Part shown: positions 11,805 to 23,146 of the stretch, piece by piece
How positions within the stretch are numbered: the first letter of the stretch is position 1
Layout of the letters: every line of letters starts with the position of its first letter
Source: Triplophysa rosa
Taxonomy: Eukaryota > Chordata > Actinopteri > Cypriniformes > Nemacheilidae
Length of the DNA stretch: 64,000 bases
Reading direction: 5' to 3'
Assembly (NCBI RefSeq): GCF_024868665.1
Contig: NC_079896.1
Coordinates: 1,732,508-1,796,507, forward strand
Notes under the pieces: model-generated
Databases searched by the model: none
Seen by the model: the letters and a program-made list of their open reading frames with translations, nothing else
Told to the model about the DNA's origin: nothing
Made by a program: the position numbers and the translations under genes

Positions 11805-12614
11805 TACACCGTAAAAAATGATTCTGTGTCGTAGTAGATTTCATGAAATTAATTAAGTAAACTTTACTTGATACAATTGAGTTTAAGGTGAGTTTGAGTT
11901 TAACCAAAATTTAAGGTAAAATGATAGAAAACATCTCGGAATTATTGAGTGAATTCAACTTAATTTGATCATGTTCAACCCACTTAAACTTGTATAAAGG
12001 ATCTTTATTAATTATTTTGTGGTGGGACTAAATTAATTATTTTAGTTAATTTCACTAACTGAGCAGTGAATTTAGAGTTCCCAGCATGCTTTGCATGCGA
12101 CAGCATAAAGAGAGTCATTTTTGTGAAAAGTGCTATTTTATGTGCTTCATAATAAAATTAAAGACTTGATAGTTTATTGTTCAGTTGTCTTTAAGATTTA
12201 GAAGAGATTCTGTTTGTATTTTTGAGTTTCGTGGTTACCATCGTTCAGAAGAGCGGTGCTTGTGCTTAGGTCATGGGAGAGCTCATGATGTGTTTTTTTT
12301 CACTCAGTGAACAGTCATGCTGCTAATGCCAATACTGAGACAACTCTCAGCTTACTTGTACATCATATATGTTCTAAACGATAATAAATGTTAAACTGAA
12401 GTTAAAAAAGATCAAGAAGTTAACTCCAATGCTCAAATTAGTATTTCTTGTGACATTTTCTTAATTAATTTAGGTAATTTTACTTGATTTATTCATGGAA
12501 TATTGCTTTAAAATTACGCTTTACAGTACTTTAAAATAAAATATGTTTTGTGTAATATTGTTACCATAATTTTAAGTAAATATAGTAAATATCCGTGTAA
12601 TTCTTTACAGTGTA
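11805..12614. mobile_element. ~810-bp AT-rich element with TACACTGTAAA ends
   Basis: Left end TACACCGTAAAAAATG; right end in complement TACACTGTAAAGAATTACAC. The interior is rich in TTAATTAAGTAA and AACTTAA motifs, with a GC-rich patch CCCAGCATGCTTTGCATG near 12081. There is no transposase frame. The TA dinucleotide at both ends fits a Tc1/mariner-type target site, but this is weak evidence. Confidence 0.6.
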
Positions 12615-12670
12615 CTGTAATCGTTGAAAAATCTTATTATCTTATATATCTTATAATAGACTTATTTTCG

Positions 12671-13137
12671 CAGGAGAAATATCTGAGACACAGATGAGAC
12701 TTAAAGTCCCCGTGAACCGGACGTTACGATCGTTTTTACTTCCGTATTCTGACACATTTCCGAGTGAAAAGGAGTTTCAAAAATTAGTGGGCGTGGTTTG
12801 CGTTTTTCACTGCGAATTGATTGGATGTATAAAATCAGTTGAAGGGGAGGAGTTAACGGATGCTCCGCCCAAGCTGTCTAATTTACGTCATTTGAGATTG
12901 ATAATCATTTCAGGGCGGAAGTGCATTTTCAGATTTTAACTGGAGATTATGACGGCACACGAATTTTAAAAAGAAAATCACCCACATTGATAAACTATTT
13001 GCTATAAATGCTGCAATATTTCATGAAAAAAATACTGGGACTTTAAGACAACGTTTTCATTTGCTCTCCATTTAATCTCACTGACGTCTATGAGAAATAA
13101 CTAAGACAAAAGAGATCTCGTTTGTTTATTTTCAAAC
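12671..13137 (-). repeat. dispersed repeat copy split by a TTAA element
   Basis: The left part, 12671-12704, is the reverse complement of the phrase TCTCATCTG.GTCTCAGATATTTCTCCTG. The right part, 13047-13137, holds the adjacent CTCTCCATTTAATCTCA segment. In the uninterrupted copy at 57.7 kb the two parts are about 25 bp apart. The family is unassigned; see the copies at 25700-26060 and 57595-57905. Confidence 0.65.
12701..13046. mobile_element. TTAA-flanked inverted-repeat MITE (338 bp between TTAAs)
   Basis: TTAA at 12701-12704 and 13043-13046. Left end AGTCCCCGTGAACC; right end in complement AGTCCCAGTATTTTT. The interior includes GTGGGCGTGG and GGGGAGGAGTTAACGG and has no coding capacity. 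It sits inside an older dispersed repeat, so it inserted later. Confidence 0.75.
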
Positions 13138-13439
13138 TTCTTACGCAAAAAAGCCTCTTTTATTAAACAGAAAATACATTTTCTTTTGACTTTGGGATGA
13201 ACTGTCACCTGTACATACACCACACATGCATCTGTGTCTTGTGACAGCTCGTAAAGTTTCGCCTCAGGATGAGCTGACGGGACACAAGTTGTTTGCGATT
13301 GTTCGAGATATCAAGGCCTCGGGCTGACGTTCACCGTAAGCAACTAAAATTAAGCAAAGAGTGTATCAACAACGTATAATTTCAGCAAAGGCGCTCTTAC
13401 GGTAGCAACCGGGTGCTTGGAAGCCGGGAGAGAGAGAGT

Positions 13440-13800
13440 CCTTCATTCAGTGGTTGCCAGTTGTATAATGAGCGTGTCAGTGTTGGTTAGCGTGTCTGTC
13501 TAGCGCTCTCTCTCCCCGGCTGCAGACAGCCCTCATTAGCCCAGTAATGGCGTGCCGCAGGGCCTATCACCACACAGAGGTAAAGAGGCAGAGACACACA
13601 TGGACAGCAGATTTTACAGTAAAATAAAGTCCGTGGACGGCGAACGGAGCGAGGGATACGGAGGAGAGAGAGCCAGATGTCTGCGGTCGTCCTGCCCCAC
13701 GGGACTCTAGCGCTACAGTCTATTAGCACATAATAATATCGCCACAAACATGACAGAATTACACCCGCCCACAAATTAAAACCCAACAAGCTGCTGCGTA
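13440..13800. promoter_or_regulatory. candidate conserved noncoding element in tox intron 1 (unverified)
   Basis: Balanced base composition and no transposon ends, with homeodomain-type CTCATTAGCCCAGTAATGG near 13532-13550 and a CAGACAG string. The 100-residue minus-strand frame (13487-13789) has no recognisable domain. Conservation is not tested. Confidence 0.3.
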
Positions 13801-14810
13801 AATGAATTAGAAGCGAGGTGCGATAGCATCTCCGTGTTTAAAAGTGTTTACACCGATGACGCCATTACAGAACGGTGTGTCACATTCGGTGTGGATTGTT
13901 GGGTCAGTCGGGGGAAAAAGCGTTGAACGAAACTACAGTGAAGCGTTTCATTAGTGTAATACGCAGACAAGAAAACAAGAGATGCTAGTTGTGGTTAAGT
14001 AAATTATTGACTTTCCTCCTCATAAAAGAAAGCAGGTTCGACTTCAGCGTCTCTTATCGGATAACTGTCTGATAAAAGAAGGTTTGGCTTCCCATTTTTC
14101 ACACAACGCAACATCAACATTCATTTCCCATTTCCAGACCCAAACGCCGGAGAAGTGTGGCGCGTTCAGCCCTCGCCACACCAAAATACAGTTGAGATGA
14201 GAAGATAAGAGGGTCACAGAGGTCACACATGCAAACACAAACACACGCGTGTGCAACAGAAAACAGATGCCCAGCTTCTGGTTAAATATCTACCTGAACA
14301 TGCATATGTGTGTGTCAATAAACACTAGTGGCCAAAACTGATATCAGAGAGAGATTTTTACACAACATTAGCTTTTAACACCCCCTCGGGTTCACACACA
14401 CACACAAACCAAGTTTGTGGTGCAAGATGGACCAAACACTAAACTTTTAAGGTATTTATGAGACAAAATTATTTAGCACAAAAGGCAAACTACAGCAGTA
14501 AATAGGGGTTTGATTAAAACACACACACAAAAAAAAACACATAAGGGATCGCAGGTAAATGAAATAAAAGATTTAATACTAAAATAATCTTTTGACTACA
14601 GAAGTCATTCGTTGGATCTTGACTTGCGTTCTGCTTGTGTGTTTTGTGTCACTTTTTGCCAAACCTTTCTTAAATTCTTCACAAAAATGAAGAAAAAAAA
14701 ACATGCATACAAAATCTCAAATACATTTTTATAGTAAATTTGAATTAAAAAAAATATTTAGCCATTGCTGTGTGCAGTATGACTGACATGTTTATACATG
14801 CACGTAACCC
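13801..14810. other. intronic sequence, nothing recognised
   Basis: AT-rich with short CA runs (about 14393-14405 and 14520-14530). No gene or repeat family recognised. Confidence 0.5.
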
Positions 14811-15095
14811 TTAAAAGGACAGTTCAAGCCAAACAGAATTCTCTCATCATTTATTTCCCCTCGTGTGATTGTACATCTGTATGCGACTCTTTCTTCTGTG
14901 GAATACAAAAGAAGATATTTTGAGAAATGTCTCGGTGCTTTTATGTTCATACAATGGAAGTCAATGGGGTTCAGTGTTGTTTGGTTACCAACATTCTTCA
15001 AAATACCTTCTTTTGTGTTCTGCAGAAGATGGAAAGTCTTGAAATGACAAGAGGATGAATAAATGATGAAAGAATAATCATGTTTTAGGCGAATA
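14811..15095. mobile_element. palindromic TTAA MITE copy
   Basis: Starts TTAAAAGGACAGTTCAAGCC and carries AAGAAGATATTTTGAGAAAT in the left half and AAAATACCTTCTTTTGTGTT in the right half. The right terminus is degenerate near 15095. Same family as 4145-4473. Confidence 0.75.
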
Positions 15096-15794
15096 CTTTC
15101 GGTAACCCAGCGGTATGCTAAAGCAGCTTACAGCAGTGGTGGCTCACACGCATTTTCTTGCAGAATTGTGGAAAAACACAAAAGTTTTATGTTCGGTGCA
15201 TCATCATTACAAAAGCAAAAACACGAGATGATATTTTGTCGCATTCATCTGTCGCTTGCAACACGCCTAATGATAAAACAGTTCAAAGCATGCTTGTCAC
15301 ACTTCGGCCGTAACCATTGTTCATTTTATTGGTGATACCATGATAATTCAGAAGGATTGTTAGACATGTATGTGTGTATGTATGCATGTTCGGGGTGGTG
15401 GATGCGGAGGCGGGGGAGGAGAGGGTTAACCTCTTATCTCAATGCGCCAGAACGCATTCCTCCAAGAGGCCACAGTTTACTAGTTTCCTGCCCGATGCCC
15501 TATTTTTACCCCTCTCGTTACCCATACCCTCCACAGCTTTTTCCTCCACACACACAAGCGCTTCCTGCCATTCACAAACGCTGCTACCGTGTTGTTTTAA
15601 AGGGTTATAACCTGTGCCAAGCCAACGGCACCCTGACTAAACCGAAGGTGCTGAGGAGTCACTCAGGAAATGTTGTGCATGTTCAGATCGCTTCGTGAAA
15701 TGACATTTACTTTGATTTTGATATATACAAGATGTAAAGAGGATTCCTTGATGTGAACAAATCTGCTCAACGAATTAGTACACATAGCAGGCTA
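15096..15794. other. intronic sequence, nothing coding recognised
   Basis: Two overlapping frames at 15357-15698 are Pro/Ser-rich but have no recognisable domain, and no splice-site context supports them. Confidence 0.45.
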
Positions 15795-16447
15795 AGGGCC
15801 CTATCATACAGTACAATCGGGGCGATGCAGCGCCAGCCGACACAAGTGTTTTTTGCTAGTTTCAGTCCGACGCAGTTTTCATTTTCATGTCCTGCGCCAC
15901 GTTGTTTAAATAGAAAATGCATTTGCGTGCTGGTCTGAAAACGAGGTGTGTTTAGGCGCATTGCTATTTTGAGGCAACTGAAATAGACTGCGCCATTGAC
16001 CCATTGACGCCGCAACATTATTTAGCTATTTAAAGAGCGCGTAAGTAATATGCGCTGCTAGGCGGGTGCACAGCGCACGTACAATCTTCTTATTATACAA
16101 AGAGGAGCACACAAACATGCCAAATATTACAAATAAATGGATTACAATGTAAAAAATTATTATTGTGGACATAAAGATAAAAATCCGGCTTGTCCTGTAG
16201 ATGGTCTGCTCGCGCGCTTTGACCTCTCGCACGAGCAGACGCGTTTCCTTTCTGGAGAAGTGTCTGCTCTTCCAAATTCCCACCGTGTAAATAGCGAATC
16301 CGCCATGGCGCGAGCGCAACTGGCTCTTAAAGGGAATGGGAGATGAGACTCTGATTGGTTTACTGCATGGTTCACCCATGACTCATTAAGAGAATAGGGA
16401 CCACCCTCTTAGACCACCATGCGCTTAGATCGTTCAAATGGGGCCCA
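15795..16447. mobile_element. non-autonomous hAT-like element with GGGCCC ends (~650 bp)
   Basis: Begins AGGGCCCTATCATACA and ends with CGTTCAAATGGGGCCC. The interior contains runs I recognise from a very common cyprinid repeat, such as GACGCAGTTTTCATTTTC, CGAGCAGACGCGTTTCC and GGAATGGGAGATGAGACTC. Target-site duplication is not clear. The 117-residue minus-strand frame inside it (16026-16379) is not a transposase. Confidence 0.7.
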
Positions 16448-16479
16448 AACACTTCTTTTAAGAATCACAGTTGTTTTTT

Positions 16480-16742
16480 GTACACCCAAGATGGAACATT
16501 CTTAAAGAACCGCCCTTACCATTGGTTTAAAAATGAAGGTGCTTAAAAAGGTTCTTCACAGCAATGCCATAGAAGAACCATTTTAGGTTGCACAAATAAC
16601 CACTCAGTCAAAGGTTCTTTAAAGAACCATCTCTTCCTTGAAGAACCTTTTTTTGTGGCGCAAAATCATCTTCGGATGTTAAAAGTTCTTTATGGAACCA
16701 AAAGGTTCTTCAACACCATCGACGCACCTTTTTTTAAGTGTA
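16480..16742. mobile_element. palindrome-rich MITE with 'AGAACC/GGTTCT' repeats
   Basis: Right end in complement TACACTTAAAAAAAGGTGCG; left end near TACACCCAAGATGG. The interior has many inverted AAAGAACC and GGTTCTT motifs. Related in style to 8122-8221. Confidence 0.55.
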
Positions 16743-17505
16743 CTGCTCAACAGTGTCGACTCTAATAGTAATATTTCACAACCAAGCGTTCCTTCCCAAT
16801 AACAGTTCTCTAAATGCACATTGTCGCCTCCACTGAAGTGTGTCTGTGGTATTTTTGTGGAAATAAGAGATTGTTTGGTGGTGTATGAATGAGAATTCAG
16901 CGGTTGGCTTACTGAATGGTCGTGGGTCACCAGCCATCATTGAGATTCACAACTGAGATGGTTTCATTAGCGCTGGAGCGTTTCAACATTCAAGCAGATG
17001 GTAAAATATTGGAAACACATTCATGTTTAAAAAGCCTAGGTATGAAAGTAAAACATTTAACACAGTCTACAATGGCTATTAAAACCATCACTGCTTTTTG
17101 TGCGAGATGTAAGAACCATCAGAAATCTCGCTCTCTCTATTATTCTGTGTCTGATATCATTTTACGCTCTCCGTTCACAGCCAGTCATCGGTCTCACCGC
17201 ACAGAGCAGGTCACAAACAGCAAAAGTCAATAGAAACACAAGATCATTTGAAATGCGAGTTAATAATGAGTAACGCCACGACACGCGTTGGGCAGGAAAT
17301 CACGTTTGGGGAATTGAGAGTTGAATCTATTTTTCACCGAAGGATATAAAACACAAAACGGAAGCTCTTATTCTACTTCTCCATTGACCGCCGGCGCATA
17401 TTTAATCTGCTCATCAAAAGCTCTTTCGAAGATCTGGAGGTCGCGTCTTTTGTGTCTGCCCAAGGTCCCTCGGGTCTGTGTCTACAGTATGTTCGTGTAT
17501 AATGG
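16743..17505. other. intronic sequence, nothing coding recognised
   Basis: The 105-residue frame at 16916-17233 has no recognisable domain. Composition is mixed and no repeat ends are seen. Confidence 0.45.
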
Positions 17506-17785
17506 CGGTCGACTGATATGGGTTCTTCAAAGGCCGACACTGATATCTACAGAGCAGGGTGGCCTATGATAGGTGTGATATCTGTACAGTTTATTCACAA
17601 TAAATCACACATACATTTGTATGAAATTATATTATCTAAAGAAAACAAAGATCACTCAGATGCCTCTATAGTGACAAATATTGTCACAAATTGGCCAAAT
17701 GGAAGAGTTACAGATGTCAATAATATAAAAGTAGCAATAATGTTATTGACATATAAGTCCACCGCTATCATCTGTGTGCATGTTA
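17506..17785. mobile_element. probable hAT-like repeat fragment ('GGTCGACTGATATGG' family)
   Basis: Starts GGTCGACTGATATGGGTTC then AAAGGCCGACACTGATAT. It resembles the stretch at 31955-32150, which has GGTGACCGATATTTTTCAAAG. I recall this start from common fish repeats. The 3' boundary is uncertain. Confidence 0.4.
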
Positions 17786-17908
17786 CTGTAATTATTTGGC
17801 TGTGGTTTGTCGAGAGAGCCACCTGGTGAGGTCTTATAAGAGTAGAACACTGGGGTCATTGTGTGTGTGATGGGTGATACAGGCTGAGTGACCCATTTAG
17901 GGGCCAGT

Positions 17909-17909
17909 C

Positions 17910-17983
<74 letters not shown>
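17909..17983. repeat. (CA)n microsatellite
   Basis: About 37 uninterrupted CA units; a second short run lies at 18064-18080. Confidence 0.97.
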
Positions 17984-17984
<1 letters not shown>

Positions 17985-18375
17985 GAGCCCACTCTGTGTA
18001 CAGACATCTGGATTGCTTCGAAAAGAAAAGTATAAGTACGTATATACACACAACTGCATGAAAACACACACACACACACAAGCAACACAAATACACACTT
18101 CCTAACCTTATCATCACTTGCGAACACACAAACCTAAGTCAAACCTAAACCTAAACCTGGAAACATGATATTTAATCTTGATCCTGCTAAAGGAAAGAAA
18201 TAAAACCATTTGAGTTTAAATGATGGGTAAAGTAATGATGTGCAAAGCTGTGATGTAAACTAAACTATTTAAAAACATGTGATTTGTCCCGCCCCATCTC
18301 CCTGTTTACATAAAAAATACATCATCAAAAAACCTGTGCTCATTCCCAACAAGAGATTTTATAGGGTATTTTTAA

Positions 18376-18415
18376 AGAGAAAGAGAGAGAGAGAGAGAGG
18401 GAGAATGAGCGAGAG

Positions 18416-18469
<54 letters not shown>
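18376..18469. repeat. (GA)n microsatellite
   Basis: GA units interrupted by GG and AATGAGC, ending in about 24 pure units. Confidence 0.95.
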
Positions 18470-18574
18470 GTCTGTCCAAAAAATTCATGTCCAATCATTC
18501 ATCCACCATTCAACCAGAAAAAAATAATCAAAACAGGAATTATGGGTTCGGTGAAGCATACGGCCGCATTCCGC

Positions 18575-18575
18575 C

Positions 18576-18607
<32 letters not shown>

Positions 18608-18632
18608 GTCTCTCTCTCTCTCTCTCTCTCTT
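18575..18632. repeat. (CT)n microsatellite
   Basis: CT units with two GT interruptions. It lies about 105 bp from the (GA)n tract and is complementary to it. Confidence 0.95.
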
Positions 18633-21600
18633 TCTGTTCTTCTCTATCCTCCCCTCCTCAGCACTCTTCAAAATATGCCAATGAAAAAACAATCGTACAT
18701 TCCTCTTCTAAAAGCATTTCAAAATAAAATGTGTTATAAAACTATCATTTCTCTTTTGTATTTCTCTATCGTACAATAACAGCATGAGATAAAAATGCTA
18801 TTATATATAATAAAACGTTTATATGGACCATATTTATTTCGCATGCATGATGTCCTTCATAAAATTAGCATGTCCAACAAACCATGGTATTATTACGAAA
18901 CATACCCAAACGGACATTGTCATTTTATGACAATACCTCAAATTACCACGGTAAAACCACAGTACATACTCGAAAAAGAATCTACGTCCATGTTATATCC
19001 TATAAATATATTATTTGGTACAAAATGGTAATACTGCGGTATTTGTTGTCGAGTCTCTCCAGGTCAAAGTAAAGAGCGATGAACAGATTGTGTATTGTGT
19101 AAGCAGGTGTAATCGAGCCATAGTATCTATCTCAACATCGAGCGAGCAAGCGTGGCTGAAATGCATTCTGGGGTTGCAGACGTTCTTCATTACATGCATG
19201 TTGTTGATTTAATTAAGATCAACTTGTTATTTAAAAGCCTCTGTATGTATAAACTGGATGATCAAAAACAACATAACATGCCAGACTATACCCTGATGTG
19301 TAGTCTATGGATGTTTAGTCTGTAAACATTTTCTCGCAATTGTTTACTTGTTCAAAGAGTAGAACAAAGACGGAGGCTGTGTTAGAAAAGCAAAGCAGAC
19401 GGTTGGCGATCTCGTCTCGTGGATAAGCAGAGGTGAAGCTGTCACTTTGTTGAGACCGCTCCGTTTAAAAACTCAAAACATTCAGGCTTCAAAGTGGCTT
19501 CGAATTAAGACGTCACTCGCTCCCGCGAGCTGGCATCTTGCTCTGGTTTCCTCCAGGAATGTAATCGGATTCCAAGCGACTAAATAAATCAAATTTGCGG
19601 TCGCTGGAGCGCTCGGCGAATACAATCGAATCAGGCCGCGCGCCGTTTCAGGTTGCGTATAATTAATTGACTTAATAAAACAAAACGTGCAAATTCACTA
19701 AAGGATTTAGCCGGAATTATCGTATCTAATCACGCAGGATTGCTAAAATAACTCATCGTATTTGTAAAGACCGGCTCCTGCAGCTGCCGGCGTGGCCGGG
19801 TGTTGATGATAGTCCCTGTAGAACGAGATGTGAACTCACAGAACGCTGAACGCTTGTTGTTTGGGTTTGCCTCCAGATCTACTGAATGATGAAATAGCCT
19901 CCGGGTATGTTTTACTGAGCTCACGGCGCTCAGGCGTGTGGTTTTTGAAACAGGTACATATGTCAGAAAGTTCAAATCAACATTGACACGGAACATTTAT
20001 TCTGATTTTTTCATTGCTCTTTAAGTGTGTAGCTTAGCTTAATTTTTTTTCTTTATGCTATTCAATCAGAGAAATACAAACAGGACAATGGAAACAGCGA
20101 ATGTTTCAATCTGCTCTCTGAGACAAACACAGCATACAATTATAAATGTTAGGAAATAAGAAAGAAAAGAGCAGAAAAAAATATGAGCATATATACATGA
20201 AATGCAGCACTAATAATCATCTCCCATCCTGTGGTACGAGTATATGAAGTAGTTACTATGTAATTTGTGTATAGCTTTACCGTATCCATGCACGCACACC
20301 TGGACGACCTACAGTCCTGCACCACACAAAATTAAGTATGCAGAATACAACAAATGTGCTTGACATGACTAGATCCATTTGTCACACAGAAGATGAAAGT
20401 ATTTCTAGCTACAAACGTGTTTGTTTCATCATTTCATTAGAATTTTAACGTAAAGTGAATAATAATAGACAGCCACACAAAAACCTTAAGAGATTTCTGC
20501 ATGTATTGTGACAATTCCAGTCCAGCGTCTGTTGAATTTCAACAGTCACTCAACAGCAATGTTAAAGGTTTAGAGAATGACAAGACAGATAAAAGTTGTA
20601 AAAGATTTTCCATCATACAGGCCAATTCATTTATGAACCGATCCTAAAATACACGTAAAAACATTAATATTGTGTTTTTAAACGTGAATACGAACTGGTT
20701 TTCTCTGAAGAATTCAAGACCTGAAAACATCGCACCTTTTTAGTATTATTTTATTTAGTATTTTAATGCAAATAAAGAGCCATTATTATTTGAAATTTGG
20801 GAGAGATGTTGTCAATAGTTCACAAAGTGAACCAAAAATGATCATTGTACCAAAACACGAACCTATACATTCAGAAAATATGATAAAATATTGCATTTTT
20901 TTCTTTTAGAATGGTCTCTTATTTTTTTCTGCGGCTGTGTTTATTTCCCTCACTGATTTTGTGAGCTTGCATGCTGCAGTTTTACATTTTGATTGGCTGT
21001 CAAACATTTTATCATTCATGAGCTGGAAAAAAAACGTTCTGGAATTCATCCCGACAATACCGTTCCTCCGTATCTGTATTGTTATTGTTCTATTATATCT
21101 GGACGGTTTTAAAGACGTCATCTTCAAAGACTCAAACTTTCCTGACTACTTTTTCAGAACATAAATACGTTGACGCTGATAAATATCGTTAAAAGCATCT
21201 ACGTAACAAACGATTTCATCAACATGACCATGTGCTCCCGTATAAGCCGTAATGGCCCATTGGTTCAGTTGTGCTTTAACCAATGAGCAGGTTTGATATC
21301 AGAACACATCCGATGTGTTTAATGAGACAGATGATGCTGGAAACACAGATATTGTTTGTAGACGAAGGTCACATGAGCTCACATCTGTGTGTGTGATGGA
21401 GCGGAGCTTACGATGGCCGCAGTGGATTGTTGAAGGGTTTGGTAGCCTGGCTTTGGTACACCAGCTGTTACGGCTCTAATCCCACATTCTCTGTATCCGT
21501 CCTGAACACTGTCTTTCCTTTATTACGGTTTGTCATCTCTCTCCATCTGTCCATCCTCACATTTATACCTCTCTCTTTCTATTCCTCTGTCCTTGATGTA

Positions 21601-22404
21601 CCTTCATCAACACACAACAATGCCCCCTTAAGAAATCTTCATTTCCACACAATGCCATCTAAAACATTCGACATCGAGCGAAAACACTTCAGTATCCTTT
21701 AATTGAGCAAGTCATTATTATCATTATTATTACGCTAGGTTTGCGATCCTTTTTGTCATTTCTGCTCACCGTTTGCGTTCGTCGCAGCAGGTGAACATTC
21801 AGCGAAACATCTTGGAAGCCAAAGAAAGTCATCTGGGTTGGCGTGAGTAAATAAAGTTTTATTTTCAGTGAATAATGCCGTAAACACAGATATTATTGTG
21901 AGTTCTCGGTGTGTTTTCGAGGTACATGAAAGCTTCGCCCCACACATGGCATACATCCACTGTAGCGCATTATAGCTTCTCTTCGTTTGATCTTTCTCTC
22001 ATTTCTCTCTATGTCGAAGCACACGGCACCCTTTCTGAATAACTGTTCTGTGTGTGAAAGACAGGCGCTGTAAGCTGCTTTTCATGTCGGATTTACCACG
22101 GTATTTCAGACCAGGGCTGCTTTGAAACCCAGGAACGGTTTCATGAAGAAAAACACAGAAAGCGACAATATCAACGTCTCATAATACATCATCCGCTGGT
22201 CCCAATGCGTGTGTAAAACATGAGGACAGACACAGGTTATGTACTGTTTACACACAATACCCCACTATGTTTTAAACACCAGATGCAGAGAAAGTCAGTG
22301 CCAGCTAACTCATGTGAACGATTGTCTCTACTGTATACAAGCAATGAAGATGTTAATGTTGTACGAGAAGAACATTAGTGTATTTCTAACCCAATCCTAA
22401 TGAT
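18633..22404. other. intronic stretch without recognised genes
   Basis: At 18840-19030 there are CCATGGTAT/ACCACGGTA-type strings common in fish repeats. The 19340-19760 stretch is non-repetitive with homeodomain-like sites. From 19760 to 22404 I recognise no repeat ends, RNA gene or coding frame; minus-strand frame 19730-19996 has no known domain. Confidence 0.45.
19500..19740. promoter_or_regulatory. candidate conserved noncoding element in tox intron 1 (unverified)
   Basis: Non-repetitive, with ATGTAATCGGATTCCAAG (TAATC, OTX-type) and TATAATTAATTGACTTAAT (homeodomain-type), and locally CpG-containing. No conservation test was possible. Confidence 0.3.
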
Positions 22405-22688
22405 TTAAAGTGACAGTTCACCCAGAAATGAAAATTCTGTCATCGTTTATTCACCCAATGTTGTTCAAAACCTGTATGTGACTCTTTCTTCTGTAGAACA
22501 CAAAAGAAGATATTTTGAGAAATGTCTCGGTGGTTTTGTGTCCATACGATGGAGGTCACTGAGATTCGGTGTTGTTTGATTATCAACATTCTTCAAAATA
22601 TCGTCTTTTGTGTTCTGCAGAAGAAAGAAAATCATACAGGTTTGAAATGACATGAGGGTGAACAAACGATGAAGTCATTTTCATTTAA
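22405..22688. mobile_element. palindromic TTAA MITE copy, well preserved
   Basis: TTAA at 22405-22408 and 22685-22688. Left GTGACAGTTCACCCAG, core AAGAAGATATTTTGAGAAAT, right half TCAAAATATCGTCTTTTG. The best example of this family's ends in the window. Confidence 0.8.
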
Positions 22689-22738
22689 ACAAACCCCTAA
22701 CTTTTATTTAGGAACCAGAATGTCAGAAACAAGAGGTC

Positions 22739-22821
22739 ACACCCTGCCAACCAATCACAGCACGCTAGCAACGTGCTAAAAGTCACCCTAGCAACCACTC
22801 GTAACACTCTAGCATTGTGCG
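22739..22821. repeat. short degenerate 'CTAGCAAC' minisatellite
   Basis: Contains GCTAGCAACGTGCTAAAAG and CCCTAGCAACCACTCG. It is the inverted-strand version of the GTTGCTA units at 45958-46190. Confidence 0.5.
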
Positions 22822-22984
22822 TTTTCCTTCATAAAATGTTGAAATCAAATAGATTTAATAAAACTTGCATGAAGGATTGTGCTTATGTACGATTATAATG
22901 GCATGATTTTTTTTATTTTCCAGGTTGTTTTATTGGGACGGTCACAGTAATTGACTGTAGGTCAACTACAGACAAATAAAAAAA

Positions 22985-23146
22985 ATGTCTCTCTTTCTCT
23001 CAACAGGAAGTGGTCTAGCTTTTGTTGAAACTAGTAACTTGGTATTAGCACCTATTGTATTATTGCTCCTGTATGACATCGCTTTATTGCTCCCTGAAAA
23101 GTCGTTTTGGATAAAAGCGTCTGCTAAATGACTAAATGTAAATGTA
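22985..23146 (+). mobile_element. L2-like LINE/SINE 3' tail fragment
   Basis: Carries TATTAGCACCTATTGTATTA, then TATTGCTCCTGTATGACATC, and ends GATAAAAGCGTCTGCTAAAT GACTAAATGTAAATG. Same sequence, opposite orientation, as 6594-6760. The 5' part of the element is missing, as expected for 5'-truncated retroposons. Confidence 0.65.

Noticed and set aside
16026..16379. 117-residue minus frame
   Set aside because: Lies wholly inside the GGGCCC-ended non-autonomous transposon.
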